A stretch of DNA of 38,853 nt. Origin: Paracoccaceae bacterium (GTDB taxonomy: Bacteria; Pseudomonadota; Alphaproteobacteria; Rhodobacterales; Rhodobacteraceae). The stretch lies in the NCBI GenBank assembly GCA_947468085.1, contig CANIKY010000019.1, forward strand, positions 1 through 38,853, given 5' to 3'. Position numbers and translations under genes: made by a program. How positions within the stretch are numbered: the stretch's first letter is position 1; the number at the start of each line of letters is the position of its first letter. This document shows, one piece after another, positions 38,733 through 38,853 of this stretch. The notes beneath the pieces were generated by a model. It was not told the DNA's origin, did no database searches, and was given only the letters and a program-made list of their open reading frames with translations.

Positions 38733-38853
38733 ATGAACAAAGATATCAAACGCATCGGCACTGGTGCGCGCATGTCAGAGGCGGTTTGCTATAACGGCAT
38801 CGTCTGGGTGGCAGGGCAAGTTGGCACGCCGGGCGAATCGGTGGCAGAGCAGA
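38733..38853 (+). CDS. RidA/YjgF family protein (truncated by window end)
   Basis: ATG at 38733; MNKDIKRIGTGARMSEAVCYNGIVWVAGQVGTPGESVAEQ..., GGGAGATGA upstream. Confidence 0.85.
   Translation, partial: MNKDIKRIGTGARMSEAVCYNGIVWVAGQVGTPGESVAEQ

Noticed and set aside
1-38853. CRISPR array, prophage or known defence system
   Set aside because: No regularly spaced direct repeats with unique spacers, and no phage structural, integrase or defence-type proteins were recognised. The repeats found are short inverted repeats.

Overview
The window is alphaproteobacterial chromosome and looks like Rhodobacteraceae, judging from gene content and protein style. No database was searched. Most of it is conserved housekeeping: LysR-type C-terminus (partial), purL, GNAT, bolA, grxD, zapA with an upstream coiled-coil gene, tkt, DUF808, gap, gamma-carbonic anhydrase, gmk, yicC, PAS protein, class II DAHP synthase, a GlxA/GbdR-like AraC regulator, DUF805, DUF4189, a complete LIV-type ABC transporter (SBP, two ATPases, two permeases), a GcvT/DMGDH-type FAD oxidoreductase, a MocA-like nucleotidyltransferase, tRNA-Leu(CAA), yqaA, dsbB, dGTPase, an IscA/ErpA-type protein, an uncharacterised protein, xthA, a DadA/PuuB-like oxidase, Mth938-like, secF, secD, yajC and serS. 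After serS (about 36.0-38.14 kb) the sequence becomes less GC-rich and accessory: an orphan sulfotransferase, a decayed IS3 element and the 3' end of an IS21-type element. A MerR regulator and a truncated RidA-family gene follow. The most interesting signals are non-coding. (i) A short inverted-repeat family, TTTTC-[TGC/GCA]-GAAAA, has arm bases that covary between copies. It occurs as two REPIN/MITE-like clusters with oppositely oriented end copies (4153-4276 and 18399-18498) plus a singleton at 27628-27646. (ii) A GACA-G(8-9)-T(G)AC-T(n)-ATTTGTC repeat with a TTTG-N6-CAAA end occurs twice, 3' of zapA and of serS. (iii) A composite 'hairpin plus AGTATTTGGCAAGATGAA-like' element occurs three times next to gene ends. 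I did not see a convincing new defence or biosynthetic system. The repeat families are the best candidates for follow-up.
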